From assembly GCA_964568855.1 (NCBI GenBank), contig CAZMSD010000005.1, forward strand, positions 72,775 to 136,774: a stretch of 64,000 nucleotides of DNA, given 5' to 3'. This DNA comes from CAZMSD01 sp964568855 (GTDB taxonomy: Bacteria; CAIWAD01). Each line of letters opens with the position of its first letter. Within the stretch, counting starts at the first letter, position 1. The notes beneath the pieces were generated by a model that saw only the letters and a program-made list of their open reading frames with translations, was not told the DNA's origin and did not search any database. The translations under genes were made by a program, and so were the position numbers. Below are positions 19,034 to 27,789 of this stretch, in pieces.

Positions 19034-21175
19034 TCAGGATTCCGCCAGACGACGAAGGAATTCCTGCTCGTCGATCACCGGGATATCCAGCTCGTCGGCG
19101 CGCTGCAGCTTCGATCCCGCGGCCTCGCCGGCCACCACCAGGTCGGTCCTTAAGGAGACGGAACCGCGCACCCGGGCGCCCGAGGATTCCAGGCGTCGTC
19201 TGGCTTCGTCCCGGTTCATGGACTTCAAGTTGCCCGTCAGCACCACGTTCAGGCCCTCGAAAGGGCCCTGAACCTCGCCGTCCCGGGCTTCCTGCCGGAA
19301 GGCCGCCGAGATTCGCTCCAGGTCGAAGCCCACGGCGCTCAAGCGCTCGAGCACAGCGGCGCCGCCTTCCGAACCGAACCAGTCCTCCAGGCTGGCGGCG
19401 ATGCGGGGACCCACGTCCTCCAGCTTCTCGAGCTCCTCGCGGGGTATCCCGGAAAGGATCCGGATGCTCCCGTAGCGGGCCAGCAGGATCCGCGCCGCGT
19501 TCTCGCCCACGTGACGTATTCCCAGGGCGAAGAGCAGCCGGGCCGGATCCCGCTTCAGACTGGCCATTATGCCCGTCCGCACCCGGGCCGCCGATTTCTC
19601 GCCCATGCGCTCCAGCCCTGCCAGCTCACCGGCGCTCAAGGTGTAGAGGTCGGCCGGACGGCGGACCCGGCCGGAAGCCACCAGGGCCAGGACCAGCCTT
19701 TCGCCCAGCCCGTCGATGTCCATTGCGCGGCGTGAGACGAAATGTAGCACGACCGCCTCGAGAACCGCCGGGCAGTCCGCGGCGGGACAGCGCCAGGCCA
19801 CCTCCTCTTCGCTGCGCACGAGGCTCGCGCCGCAGCGGGGGCAGCGCTCGATCATGCGGAATTCGGGGAGTTCCCGCTCCTCGCCGGCGGGCCCCAGCAC
19901 CTTGGGGATCACGTCCCCGCCCTTTTCCACGCGCACCAGCATGCCCTCGCGGATCCCCCTGCGGCGGATCTCCTCCTCGTTGTGCAGGGTGGCCCGCGAG
20001 ACGGTGCTGCCCTGGAGGAAGACCGGTTCCAGCTCCGCCACGGGTGTGATCACCCCTGTTCGTCCCACCTGGTAGCCGATCCGCAGGAGGCGCGTGGTCT
20101 TCACTTCCGCCGGGAACTTGTAGGCCATGGCCCAGCGCGGGATCTTGGCGGTCCAGCCCAGCCGCCCGCGCTGGTCCAGCCTGTCCAGCTTCACCACCAC
20201 CCCGTCGATCTCCACCCCGAGCTCGTCTCGCCGCTCTTCCCACTCCCGGCAGTACTCGAGCACGGCGGAGAGACCGGCACAGCGCCGATGGTGGGTAAAG
20301 ACGGGCAGCCCGGCGCGCCTCAGCCAGGCGAGCTGTTCCGCCTGGGTCGCCGGAGGACCAGGCCTCTGATTCGGTTCCGCGGACGTTCCGCCGCCTTCCA
20401 TCACGGCGATGTCGTAGAGGAAGATCTTCAGGGAGCGCCGCCGGACCTCGGCGGGATCCAGCAGCTTCAGCGTACCGGCCGCAGCGTTGCGAGGATTGGC
20501 GAATTCCGGCCGGCCCTCCTCGCGGCGTTCCCGGTTGAGTCGCCTGAAGGTGTCGCGGTCCATCACCACTTCGCCCCGCAGTACGAGACGCGCGGGGGGA
20601 TCCGGCGACTGCAGCCGCAGGGGCAGGTTGGCAATGGTGCGCACGGCGGCGCTCACGTCGTCGCCCACCAGTCCGTCGCCCCGGCTGGCCGCGACCCTCA
20701 GCCGACCCCGCTCGTAGAGCAGGGAAACGCTGGCGCCGTCCAGTTTCAGCTCGCAGTGATACACCGGCTCGGGGCCGGTGATCTCCGTCGGGGAAGCAGG
20801 TTCCGGCTCGAGTTCGCCGCTTGGTCCTTCGCCGGCGTCCGGCTTGCCGCGGCCCAGTTGCTGCAACACGCGCCGGTGAAAATCCTCCAGTTCCCCGCTG
20901 GAATAGGTGTTGCCCAGTGAATAGAGACGCGGTTCGTGAGCCACTTGGGGCAGATCACCGGCCACGGGAGCGCCGACCCTGCGGGTGGGCGAATCCTCTT
21001 CGACCCACTCCGGGTGGATCTCTTCCGCGGAAAGCAACAGGCGATAGAGCGCGTCGTACTCGGCGTCGCCGATCTCCGGCGCCGCCTCCACGTAATACAG
21101 ACGGTCGTGGCGCTCCACTTCACTGACCAGGCGCAGGTACTCCTCGCGCGTGGCCGGAACCTTCGAGCGCTTCAC
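19034..21175 (-). CDS. ligA: NAD-dependent DNA ligase
   Basis: Seals nicks using NAD+. The GTG at 21175 overlaps the apt stop (GTGA); the longer open frame is out-of-frame apt sequence. The 713-residue protein is longer than the usual ~670. The adenylation lysine lies in CELKLDGASVSLLYERG. The four zinc cysteines are in CPRCGAS and WRCPAADCP. Helix-hairpin-helix repeats follow, and the C-terminal BRCT domain begins GLNVVLTGNL. About 25 extra Pro/Glu/Gly-rich residues sit just before the adenylation lysine, after RRVLQQLGRG. Confidence 0.96.
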   Translation of the reverse strand: MKRSKVPATREEYLRLVSEVERHDRLYYVEAAPEIGDAEYDALYRLLLSAEEIHPEWVEEDSPTRRVGAPVAGDLPQVAHEPRLYSLGNTYSSGELEDFHRRVLQQLGRGKPDAGEGPSGELEPEPASPTEITGPEPVYHCELKLDGASVSLLYERGRLRVAASRGDGLVGDDVSAAVRTIANLPLRLQSPDPPARLVLRGEVVMDRDTFRRLNRERREEGRPEFANPRNAAAGTLKLLDPAEVRRRSLKIFLYDIAVMEGGGTSAEPNQRPGPPATQAEQLAWLRRAGLPVFTHHRRCAGLSAVLEYCREWEERRDELGVEIDGVVVKLDRLDQRGRLGWTAKIPRWAMAYKFPAEVKTTRLLRIGYQVGRTGVITPVAELEPVFLQGSTVSRATLHNEEEIRRRGIREGMLVRVEKGGDVIPKVLGPAGEERELPEFRMIERCPRCGASLVRSEEEVAWRCPAADCPAVLEAVVLHFVSRRAMDIDGLGERLVLALVASGRVRRPADLYTLSAGELAGLERMGEKSAARVRTGIMASLKRDPARLLFALGIRHVGENAARILLARYGSIRILSGIPREELEKLEDVGPRIAASLEDWFGSEGGAAVLERLSAVGFDLERISAAFRQEARDGEVQGPFEGLNVVLTGNLKSMNRDEARRRLESSGARVRGSVSLRTDLVVAGEAAGSKLQRADELDIPVIDEQEFLRRLAES

Positions 21176-21705
21176 TCCTCCTCCGCGCCGTAATGGACCA
21201 GCGTCAGCAGCGGAACGCCCAGGGCCTCCACGCGCCGGCGCCCGTCGAGGAAATCCAGTTCCACCACGCAGACCGCCCCCGCCGGCTCGGCCCCCAGCTC
21301 GCGGACCAGTTCGAGACAGGCCGCCAGGGTGCCGCCGGTGGCCAGCAGGTCGTCCACCACCAGTGCGCGCTGGCCGGGAGCGCAGGCGTCGGCGTGCACC
21401 TCCAGCGAATCGCTGCCGTACTCCAGCTCGTAGCTGCGGCGGATGGTCTTCCAGGGCAGCTTGCCGGGTTTGCGGGCCGGCGCGAAGGCCTTGGCGTGCG
21501 CGTGAGCCAGGGCCGCGCCGAAGATGAAGCCGCGGGCCTCGATGCCCAGCACCACGTCGTAACACGAGGGGGGGAACCCGTCGTCCACCAGCCGCAGGCA
21601 TTCCGCGAAAGCGGCCGGGTCCGCCAGCAGGGTGGTGATGTCCTTGAAGCCGATCCCCGGCTTGGGGAAATCGGGAACGGTGCGAATGCGGGATTTCAGA
21701 TCCAT
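21172..21705 (-). CDS. apt: Adenine phosphoribosyltransferase
   Basis: Purine salvage: adenine plus PRPP gives AMP. The 177-residue protein starts MDLKSRIRTVPDFPKPGIGFKDITTLLADP, the classic Apt N-terminus. It has GIEARGFIFGAALA and the PRPP-binding motif ALVVDDLLATGGTLAACL. Length is typical. It overlaps ligA by 4 nt, so ligA translation probably depends on apt. A Ser-Cys-Tyr codon pair at 21559 carries GTRWYAC. Confidence 0.97.
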   Translation of the reverse strand: MDLKSRIRTVPDFPKPGIGFKDITTLLADPAAFAECLRLVDDGFPPSCYDVVLGIEARGFIFGAALAHAHAKAFAPARKPGKLPWKTIRRSYELEYGSDSLEVHADACAPGQRALVVDDLLATGGTLAACLELVRELGAEPAGAVCVVELDFLDGRRRVEALGVPLLTLVHYGAEEE

Positions 21706-21750
21706 GCTCGCTCCATCGGTCGGTGATGCGCAGGCGGATCGCGCGAGTCC

Positions 21751-22020
21751 TCAGCGGACACTGAAACCCGCCAAGGGGCGGGCTTCCACCGCCTCCCGCT
21801 CGATGCCCGTGATACGAATGGCTCCGGGGCCGCCCTCGAGCGTCTCTATCAGCCTCTCGATCCGCTCCGCTTCTCCTTGAACCAGCGCTTCCACCCGGCC
21901 GTCCGGAAGGTTGCGTACCCAGCCGCCGAGCCGCAGATCCTCCGCCAGGCGCAGCAGGGTCCAGCGGAAACCCACGCCCTGGACGCGGCCGCTGAACAGC
22001 AGGTGTTCGGTCACAGGCAT
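21751..22020 (-). CDS. acyP: Acylphosphatase
   Basis: A small (89-residue) hydrolase of acyl phosphates. The motif FSGRVQGVGFRW near residues 9-20 contains the catalytic arginine of the family, and WVRNLPDGRVEALVQGE follows, with the catalytic asparagine in the RNLPDG block. Length matches the family. It is 7 nt downstream of gpsA. Its C-terminus ends with an added PLAGFSVR. Confidence 0.93.
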   Translation of the reverse strand: MPVTEHLLFSGRVQGVGFRWTLLRLAEDLRLGGWVRNLPDGRVEALVQGEAERIERLIETLEGGPGAIRITGIEREAVEARPLAGFSVR

Positions 22021-22027
22021 GGCCGGT

Positions 22028-23026
22028 CTAACGTTCTTCCTTCAGCGTCCGCGTCATCAGCCGATAGACCTCCTCGCGGGGCCGGGCGCTCTCGAAGAGG
22101 ATCCGGTGCACCGCCTGGGTGATGGGCATCTGCACGCCGTGTTTGCCGGCCAGTTCCCAGGCGCTGTCGGTGGTCCGCACGCCCTCGGCCACCATGCTCA
22201 TGCCGGCCAGAATCTCCTTGAGCGGCCGGCCGCGTCCAAGCTCCTCGCCCACGTGGCGGTTGCGGCTGTGCCTGCTCATGCAGGTGGTGATCAGGTCGCC
22301 CATTCCGGAGAGTCCCCAGAAAGTCTCAGGCCTGCCGCCCAGCGCCTGGCCCAGCCGGGCGATCTCCACCATGCCGCGGGTCAGCAGCGCGCCCTTGGTG
22401 TTGTCCCCGAAGCCCAGCCCGTCGCACATGCCGCTGGCCAGCGCCACCACGTTCTTCAGGGCCCCGCCCAGCTCCACTCCCACCAGGTCGTCGTTGGTGT
22501 AGACGCGGAAGACTTCGTTGGCGAAGACGGACTGCACGCGTCGCGCCTGCTCGATTTCGCGGGCGGCGGCCACGATGGTGGTGGGCAGGCGGCGGCTCAC
22601 CTCCTCGGCGTGGCTGGGCCCGGAGAGACAGACGTAACACGCGGGATCGTGCCCGGGCAGGCATTCAGCCGCCAGCTCGCTCATGCGCAGCAGGGTCTTC
22701 TGTTCGATGCCCTTGGCCACGTCCACCAGGATCGTATCACGCGGCAGCAGCGGCCGCAGGCCGCCCAGCACCTCGCGCAGGACATGTGAGGGCACGGCCA
22801 GCAGGACCATCCCGGCGCCCTCGAGCACCGGCTCAAGATCGTTCTCCACGCGGACTTCGAGCGGGAAACGACTCCCCGGCAGCAGGGGATTCTCCCGCTC
22901 CCCGCGTTTGTAGCGCTCCACCAGCCGGGCGTCGAACTCCCAGACGGCCACCCGGCAGCCGTTGTCGTTGAGCAACACGGCCAGGGCTCCGCCCCAGCTT
23001 CCTCCTCCGATCACCGCAACCTTCAC
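22028..23026 (-). CDS. gpsA: NAD(P)-dependent glycerol-3-phosphate dehydrogenase
   Basis: Makes sn-glycerol-3-phosphate for phospholipids. The 332-residue protein has the Rossmann motif VIGGGSWGGALAVLLNDNG at the N-terminus, the catalytic-lysine block GGALKNVVALASGMCDGLGF and the substrate block NTKGALLTRGMVE. The neighbouring plsY uses its product, giving a two-gene phospholipid unit. The Cys-Tyr and Arg-Asp-Thr sequences at 22634 and 22734 both carry GTRWYAC. Confidence 0.97.
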   Translation of the reverse strand: MKVAVIGGGSWGGALAVLLNDNGCRVAVWEFDARLVERYKRGERENPLLPGSRFPLEVRVENDLEPVLEGAGMVLLAVPSHVLREVLGGLRPLLPRDTILVDVAKGIEQKTLLRMSELAAECLPGHDPACYVCLSGPSHAEEVSRRLPTTIVAAAREIEQARRVQSVFANEVFRVYTNDDLVGVELGGALKNVVALASGMCDGLGFGDNTKGALLTRGMVEIARLGQALGGRPETFWGLSGMGDLITTCMSRHSRNRHVGEELGRGRPLKEILAGMSMVAEGVRTTDSAWELAGKHGVQMPITQAVHRILFESARPREEVYRLMTRTLKEER

Positions 23027-23056
23027 ATCGCCTCGCGCGCTTGATCCCTTGTTTCG

Positions 23057-23737
23057 CTATTTCCCCCGGTCTTGGCGCCGACTCCCGGCGTGGCTGTCCT
23101 GTCGATACGGCCGAAGCTCCTCGCCCCGGAAATAGCGCCTCATGTTCGCCCGGTGCAGCCACAATAGCGCCAGCGGAAGCAGCGCGGCGAAGCAGCCAGC
23201 CGGGCCGCGCTGTCCAAGCCAGAGCAGCGCCAGGGCCGCGTAGGACAGCGCTCCGGCCAGGGAAGCCATGAACATGTAGCGGCTCAGCGGCAGCACGAGG
23301 GCGAAGACGCCCAGCGCGCCGAGCAGCGCCTGGGGTGCCAGCTCCAGGGCGACCCCGGCGGATGCCGCCACTCCCTTGCCCCCGCGAAAACGGTCGAAGA
23401 CCGGGAAGACCTGTCCCAGTATGGCAGCCGCTCCGCAGAGCACGGGCAGCAGCTCTCCCGCCGCGGGCATCGTCGAACCAAGGTCGGGGCCCTGCCACAG
23501 ACCCGTCAGCAGGGGCAGCCAGCGGGCGGCCGCCAGGCCCTTCAGCAGATCGAGTGCCGTGGCGGGCAGGCCCCAGCGCCAGCCCAGTACCCGCGCCACG
23601 TTGGTCCCGCCCGAGCCGCCGCTGCCCTCGAGGCGCAGCTCCCTGCCGGCGAACCGGCGCACGAGCAAGGTCCCCGTGGGCAGCGATCCCAGGAGATAGG
23701 CCGTGATACACAGCAGGATCGGGCCCGTGAGATCCAT
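23057..23737 (-). CDS. plsY: Acyl-phosphate:glycerol-3-phosphate acyltransferase
   Basis: Integral membrane enzyme making lysophosphatidic acid from acyl-phosphate. The 226-residue protein has several transmembrane segments and the three conserved motifs: GSLPTGTLLVRR near residue 20, GSGGSGGTNVARVLGW, and FRGGKGVAASAGV. The C-terminal 20-25 residues (RYFRGEELRPYR...) make it somewhat longer than usual. It directly precedes gpsA, which supplies its acceptor, with a 30-nt gap. Confidence 0.95.
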   Translation of the reverse strand: MDLTGPILLCITAYLLGSLPTGTLLVRRFAGRELRLEGSGGSGGTNVARVLGWRWGLPATALDLLKGLAAARWLPLLTGLWQGPDLGSTMPAAGELLPVLCGAAAILGQVFPVFDRFRGGKGVAASAGVALELAPQALLGALGVFALVLPLSRYMFMASLAGALSYAALALLWLGQRGPAGCFAALLPLALLWLHRANMRRYFRGEELRPYRQDSHAGSRRQDRGK

Positions 23738-23789
23738 TCTACTACCCAGTCGCCTCTATGACTCGCTCGGGCTCCGGGACCACTCCGGC

Positions 23790-24818
23790 TCAGGAATCCA
23801 CTTCCTGCGGCAGCGACATCTGGGGCAGGTTCAGTTTCTCGCGGATGCGGGACTCGATCTCGGCGGCCAGATCGGGCCGTTCCTTGAGCAGGTTCTTCAC
23901 GTTTTCGCGCCCCTGGCCCAGGCGATCCTCGCCGTAGCTGAACCAGGTGCCGCTGCGCTCGAGCACGCTCATTTCGAGACCCAGGTCGATCAGCTCCCCG
24001 GTCTTGCTGATTCCCTCTCCGAAAGTGATATCGAATTCGGCCGTGCGGAAGGGCGGCGAGAGCTTGTTCTTGACCACCTTGACCTTGGTCCGGTTGCCCA
24101 CCGCCTCCTGGCCCACCTTGACCGTGCCGATCCTGCGGATATCCATGCGGACGGTGCTGTAGAACTTGAGTGCGTTGCCCCCCGTGGTGGTCTCCGGGTT
24201 GCCGAACATCACTCCGATCTTCATCCGGATCTGGTTGATGAAGACCAGGCAGGTGTTGGACTTGGCTACGGCGGAGGTCAGCTTGCGCATGGCCTGGCTC
24301 ATCAGGCGGGCCTGGGTACCCACGTGGTAGTCGCCCATCTCGCCTTCGATCTCCGCCTTGGGCACCAGGGCGGCCACCGAGTCCACCACGATCACGTCCA
24401 GGGCGTTGGAGCGGATCAGCTTGTCCGCGATGGCCAGGGCCTGTTCGCCGAAATCGGGTTGACTCACCAGCAGGTTGTCCGTGTCCACTCCCAGGGCCTG
24501 GGCGTAGATGGGATCCAGGGCGTGTTCCGCGTCGATGAAGGCGCAGAGCCCGCCCAGCTTCTGCGCCTCAGCCACGATGTGCAGGGTCAGCGTGGTCTTG
24601 CCCGAGGCTTCGGGACCGAAAATCTCGATGATCCGCCCGCGGGGCACACCGCCTATTCCCAGCGCCCGGTCCAGCAGCAGGCTGCCGGATGGTATGGTGG
24701 CGATGTCGATGTTGGCGGACTTGTCCCCCAGGCGCATGATCGAACCCTTGCCGAACTCCTTGTCGATCATGCCCAGCGCGTTGTCCAGCGCTTTGAGTTT
24801 ACTGTCCTTGTTGGCCAT
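23790..24818 (-). CDS. recA: Recombinase RecA
   Basis: Strand-exchange protein and SOS co-protease. The 342-residue protein has Walker A GPEASGKTTL (residues about 67-76), Walker B LDVIVVDSVAALVPK, the L1/L2 loop region and QIRMKIGVMFGNPETTTGGNALKFY. It begins MANKDSKLKALDNALGMIDKEFGKGSIMRLG, a normal start. It lies between plsY and the thpR-cinA pair; recA-cinA linkage is widespread. No LexA-type operator was recognised in the short upstream gap. Confidence 0.98.
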   Translation of the reverse strand: MANKDSKLKALDNALGMIDKEFGKGSIMRLGDKSANIDIATIPSGSLLLDRALGIGGVPRGRIIEIFGPEASGKTTLTLHIVAEAQKLGGLCAFIDAEHALDPIYAQALGVDTDNLLVSQPDFGEQALAIADKLIRSNALDVIVVDSVAALVPKAEIEGEMGDYHVGTQARLMSQAMRKLTSAVAKSNTCLVFINQIRMKIGVMFGNPETTTGGNALKFYSTVRMDIRRIGTVKVGQEAVGNRTKVKVVKNKLSPPFRTAEFDITFGEGISKTGELIDLGLEMSVLERSGTWFSYGEDRLGQGRENVKNLLKERPDLAAEIESRIREKLNLPQMSLPQEVDS

Positions 24819-24844
24819 TAGGGACCTCGTTCCTTATCTGGATC

Positions 24845-25417
24845 TCATTCTTCCTGTTGCTCCGATTCCAATATATGGCGGCTCAGGACATGGTACTCGG
24901 GTCCTTCCCGTCGCAGGCGGCTCTCGATCAGATCGAGCTCTTCCAGCGCGAACTCGAGCGGAAGGGGAACGGCGGCCAGGTGCTCGCCGGCGAGATCCTG
25001 CCTGCATTGTTTCACGCGACCGATGGTCAGGTGACCCTTGAAACGTCGCTCGCTGCGCGGCAGACCGATCTGCTGCAGACCATGTTCGATGCGCCGGGCC
25101 AGCCGCTGGAGGCGTTCCCGCTCGCCTTCCAAGCCTGTCCAGAGCACCCGGGGAGAGTGTTCCGGCCCGAAGAAACCAGGCTCGCCCAGGCGCATCCGCA
25201 GCGGCGCCTCAGCGGCGCAGGTCCGGTCCAGCTGACGGGCGATGTCCTCCGCCAGGACGCTCTCCGTGTCGCCCAGGAACTTGAGCGTCAGGTGCATGCC
25301 CTCCGGGGCCACCCAGTTGATCCGTTCGCGGCGCGGCTTGAGCCAGTCCTGCTGGCGCGTCAATTCTTCGCGAACGCGTTCGGGCAACCTGAAGGCGATG
25401 AAGAGCCGGAGCTTCAT
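24845..25417 (-). CDS. thpR: RNA 2',3'-cyclic phosphodiesterase (2'-5' RNA ligase family)
   Basis: A 190-residue 2H phosphoesterase. The two catalytic H-x-T/S motifs are visible as GMHLTLKFLG and GHLTIGRVK, with the N-terminal RLFIAFRLPERVREEL typical of ThpR. It hydrolyses RNA 2',3'-cyclic phosphates. It overlaps cinA by 4 nt and precedes recA, the common cinA-thpR-recA arrangement. Confidence 0.93.
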   Translation of the reverse strand: MKLRLFIAFRLPERVREELTRQQDWLKPRRERINWVAPEGMHLTLKFLGDTESVLAEDIARQLDRTCAAEAPLRMRLGEPGFFGPEHSPRVLWTGLEGERERLQRLARRIEHGLQQIGLPRSERRFKGHLTIGRVKQCRQDLAGEHLAAVPLPLEFALEELDLIESRLRREGPEYHVLSRHILESEQQEE

Positions 25418-26754
25418 TCGCCGTTTTTCTCCTGTCCGGCTGGCGGGTCCACCACCCGGGTCAGGATCTCATAGAGCCACAGCCAGGCCCGGCCTGCCGC
25501 GCGCAGCCGGATCTGCTCCCGGTTGCCGGGCAGGTTGAGCAGGCGGACCTGGGTCTCGCCGGGCAGCGCCAGTCCCAGCCAGACAGTACCCACCGGCTTG
25601 TCCGGCGTCCCGCCACCCGGGCCGGCAATGCCGCTGACCGAGAGCGCCAGGTCACAGCCCAGGAGGTCCCGGGCTCCGCGGGCCATCTGCCCTACGCAGT
25701 CCGCGGAAACGGCGCCCGCTTCCGCGAGTAATTCCTCCGGAACGCCCAGCAAGCCGGATTTGATCGCATTGCTGTAGGCCACCAGCCCGCCGCGAAAGAC
25801 TTCCGATGAGCCGGGAAGGTCCGTGATCTGCAGGGCCAGCAGTCCGCCGGTGCAGGATTCCGCCAGTCCCAGGGTCAGGCAGCGCTGGCGAAGCTTCCCA
25901 GAGACCAGGCTCAGCAGGTCCTCGCCGCTTTCGCACAGCAGGTGCTCGCCCAGCCGCTCCCGCACCAGCCTGCCCGCCTCTTCCGTTCGCCGCTGTTCTT
26001 CTTCCTGATGCAGGGGCGGCAGGCGCAGCCTGAACAGGACCCCCTCCGGGTGGGGATAGAAACCCGGTTCGCCCAGGCGCAGCAGGTCCTCGTGCGGTTT
26101 GAGGCGCTCATGCAGCAGAGCCTCCGGCAGGCCACGGGTGCGGTAGGACAGCACCCGCCCGCCGCTGCGGCTTCCATAGCGTTTCTCCAGCAGCGGGAGG
26201 ACCTGCATCTCCATCAGGTGGCGCATCTCGGAAGGTACTCCCGGCAGGGCGATCCACAGCCGGCCCCGCTCCTCGAAGCCCAGGGCGTCCGCCGTGCCCG
26301 CCCCGTTGGGCAGGCTGAAACCCGGCCGGGGATGCAGCGCCTGGTTGCGGGATTCCTCGCCGGGTTCGCGGCCCAGGGCCCGGTAGCGCTCCACAATGCG
26401 GGCCCAGCGTTCCTCGTCGAAAACAAGCTCAGCGCCGAAGGCCTGCGCCAGGATCCCGCGTGTCCGGTCGTCCAGGGTCGGTCCCAGGCCGCCGGTGCTG
26501 ATCGTCAACTCCGCCGGCGTCTCCCCGCGGCTCCGTGCCAGTCCTCCAAGCTCTTCTTCGCTGTCCCGGACTACCAGCAGCTCCGCGACCCGCAGGCCCA
26601 GCCGGTCCAGGTAGCGGATCAGTTCCCGGCCGTTGGTCTCCCGGGTGTGGCCGTCCAGCAACTCGTCGCCGATCGCCACCAGGCGCACCCTGGGAGCATC
26701 GGTCCTTCCCCCGGCGGCGCCACGCGCGTGTATTGATGTATCACTCAGACCCAT
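25414..26754 (-). CDS. cinA: CinA family protein (ADP-ribose pyrophosphatase / NMN deamidase)
   Basis: A 446-residue two-domain protein. The N-terminal molybdopterin-binding-like domain (VAIGDELLDGHTRETNGREL, then STGGLGPTLDDRTRGILAQ) hydrolyses ADP-ribose. The C-terminal domain (AESCTGGLLALQITDLPGSS, then SGIAGPGGGTPDKPVGTVW) is the NMN amidohydrolase with its catalytic serine in ESCTGG. It recycles pyridine nucleotides. There is a short non-homologous leader of about 20 residues (MGLSDTSIHARGAAGG), so the true start may be slightly internal. It is coupled to thpR. Confidence 0.95.
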   Translation of the reverse strand: MGLSDTSIHARGAAGGRTDAPRVRLVAIGDELLDGHTRETNGRELIRYLDRLGLRVAELLVVRDSEEELGGLARSRGETPAELTISTGGLGPTLDDRTRGILAQAFGAELVFDEERWARIVERYRALGREPGEESRNQALHPRPGFSLPNGAGTADALGFEERGRLWIALPGVPSEMRHLMEMQVLPLLEKRYGSRSGGRVLSYRTRGLPEALLHERLKPHEDLLRLGEPGFYPHPEGVLFRLRLPPLHQEEEQRRTEEAGRLVRERLGEHLLCESGEDLLSLVSGKLRQRCLTLGLAESCTGGLLALQITDLPGSSEVFRGGLVAYSNAIKSGLLGVPEELLAEAGAVSADCVGQMARGARDLLGCDLALSVSGIAGPGGGTPDKPVGTVWLGLALPGETQVRLLNLPGNREQIRLRAAGRAWLWLYEILTRVVDPPAGQEKNGE

Positions 26755-26883
26755 GAGGTGTTTCCCGTGGAATCGATTCTGGAAAGAAATCCGGGGCGCT
26801 GTCCACTCGCCGCTACGCGTCGCTCAAGGAGCCCGATTCGTCAGCGCCCTCGCTGCCGGCGCCCCCTGGTCGAATTCGCCCGG

Positions 26884-27294
26884 CTATGCGGCCAGGCTCC
26901 CCAGGAGAGACAGGATCCCGATGGGCAGCAGGAGCATCCAATGGGGCAGGCGGATCAGCCGGTTGACCAGGTTTCCGGAATTCCCGGCGATGGCGAAGAC
27001 CAGGAACACGATTGCGAAGATGACGAACTGGACCCCGATGAACAGCCCCAGTTCGCTGGCGCCCGGAAGGTCCGGATTCGCAGCCGCGTACAGCAGCAGG
27101 GCGGACGATCCGAACAGGATCACGGTGACCATGTGCCAGCAGGCGTGAAGCGTCGAGCGGGCCAGGGCGTTCATTTCGCATCTGCGGAATGGCCTGATCA
27201 CGTCCACCTGGCCTCCAATCAGGTGTAACAGCGCGGTCAGCAGACCGAGACCGCCCGATCCAAGCCACCAGTAGTTCATGAGCTCCCTCTGCAT
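26884..27294 (-). CDS. Small four-helix membrane protein, unknown function
   Basis: A 136-residue (or 131 if starting at the ATG at 27279, MNYWWLGSGG) hydrophobic protein. There are about four predicted transmembrane segments: GLGLLTALLHLIGG, CWHMVTVILFGSSALLLYAA, GVQFVIFAIVFLVFAIAG and HWMLLLPIGILSLLGSLAA. A hydrophilic patch (DVIRPFRRCEMNALARSTLH) links the first two. I do not recognise the family. It sits between pgpA and cinA with gaps of 36 and 129 nt, so it may be separately transcribed. Confidence 0.75.
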   Translation of the reverse strand: MQRELMNYWWLGSGGLGLLTALLHLIGGQVDVIRPFRRCEMNALARSTLHACWHMVTVILFGSSALLLYAAANPDLPGASELGLFIGVQFVIFAIVFLVFAIAGNSGNLVNRLIRLPHWMLLLPIGILSLLGSLAA

Positions 27295-27330
27295 TTTCAG
27301 TTCCGCCGGGAGGCCCGACGGTCGATCGTT

Positions 27331-27789
27331 TCATCGAAGAAGCAGCAGCGCCGCCAGCCGTAACACAATCCCCGCCAGGATGCCCGCCAGCAGGTCGTCG
27401 GCCATGACCCCCAGCGCCCCGGGCAGGCGCTGAGCACTGTCCACCGGTCCGGGCTTCCAGATGTCCAGCAGCCGAAAGAGCAGGAAGGCGGCCAGCAGCC
27501 AGGGCCACTCCGTGCGGCCCAGGATCAGCAACGCCAGCCACTGGCCGGCCACCTCGTCGATCACCACCCGTCCCGGATCGTGTCCCCATTCGCGCTCGCC
27601 GGCGGCGCAGGCCAGGGTTCCCGCCGCCAGCAGGAAAACGCTCAACCCCAACAGCAGGGGCCAGCCGCCTTGCGGGCCTCCGACCAGCCACCAGAGCAGG
27701 ATCGCCCACAACGAGCCAGCCGTGCCCGGAGCGCCCGGCAGGTAACCGATGCCCAGCCCGCTGGCCAGGAGCAGCCAGGCCCGTCTCAC
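27331..27789 (-). CDS. pgpA: Phosphatidylglycerophosphatase A
   Basis: Dephosphorylates phosphatidylglycerol-phosphate to phosphatidylglycerol. The 152-residue membrane protein has GIGYLPGAPGTAGSLWAI near the start and RVVIDEVAGQWLALL in the middle, the PgpA family motifs with the acidic metal ligands. Length is normal. It overlaps pgsA by 4 nt, so two successive enzymes of the pathway are coupled. The final codons use a rare TTA leucine that creates the GTRWYAC at 27360. Confidence 0.93.
   Translation of the reverse strand: MRRAWLLLASGLGIGYLPGAPGTAGSLWAILLWWLVGGPQGGWPLLLGLSVFLLAAGTLACAAGEREWGHDPGRVVIDEVAGQWLALLILGRTEWPWLLAAFLLFRLLDIWKPGPVDSAQRLPGALGVMADDLLAGILAGIVLRLAALLLLR

Noticed and set aside
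26755..27228. Plus-strand frames opposite the small membrane protein
   Set aside because: The minus-strand product has four clear hydrophobic helices; the opposite frames are charged and Arg-rich, typical antisense shadows.
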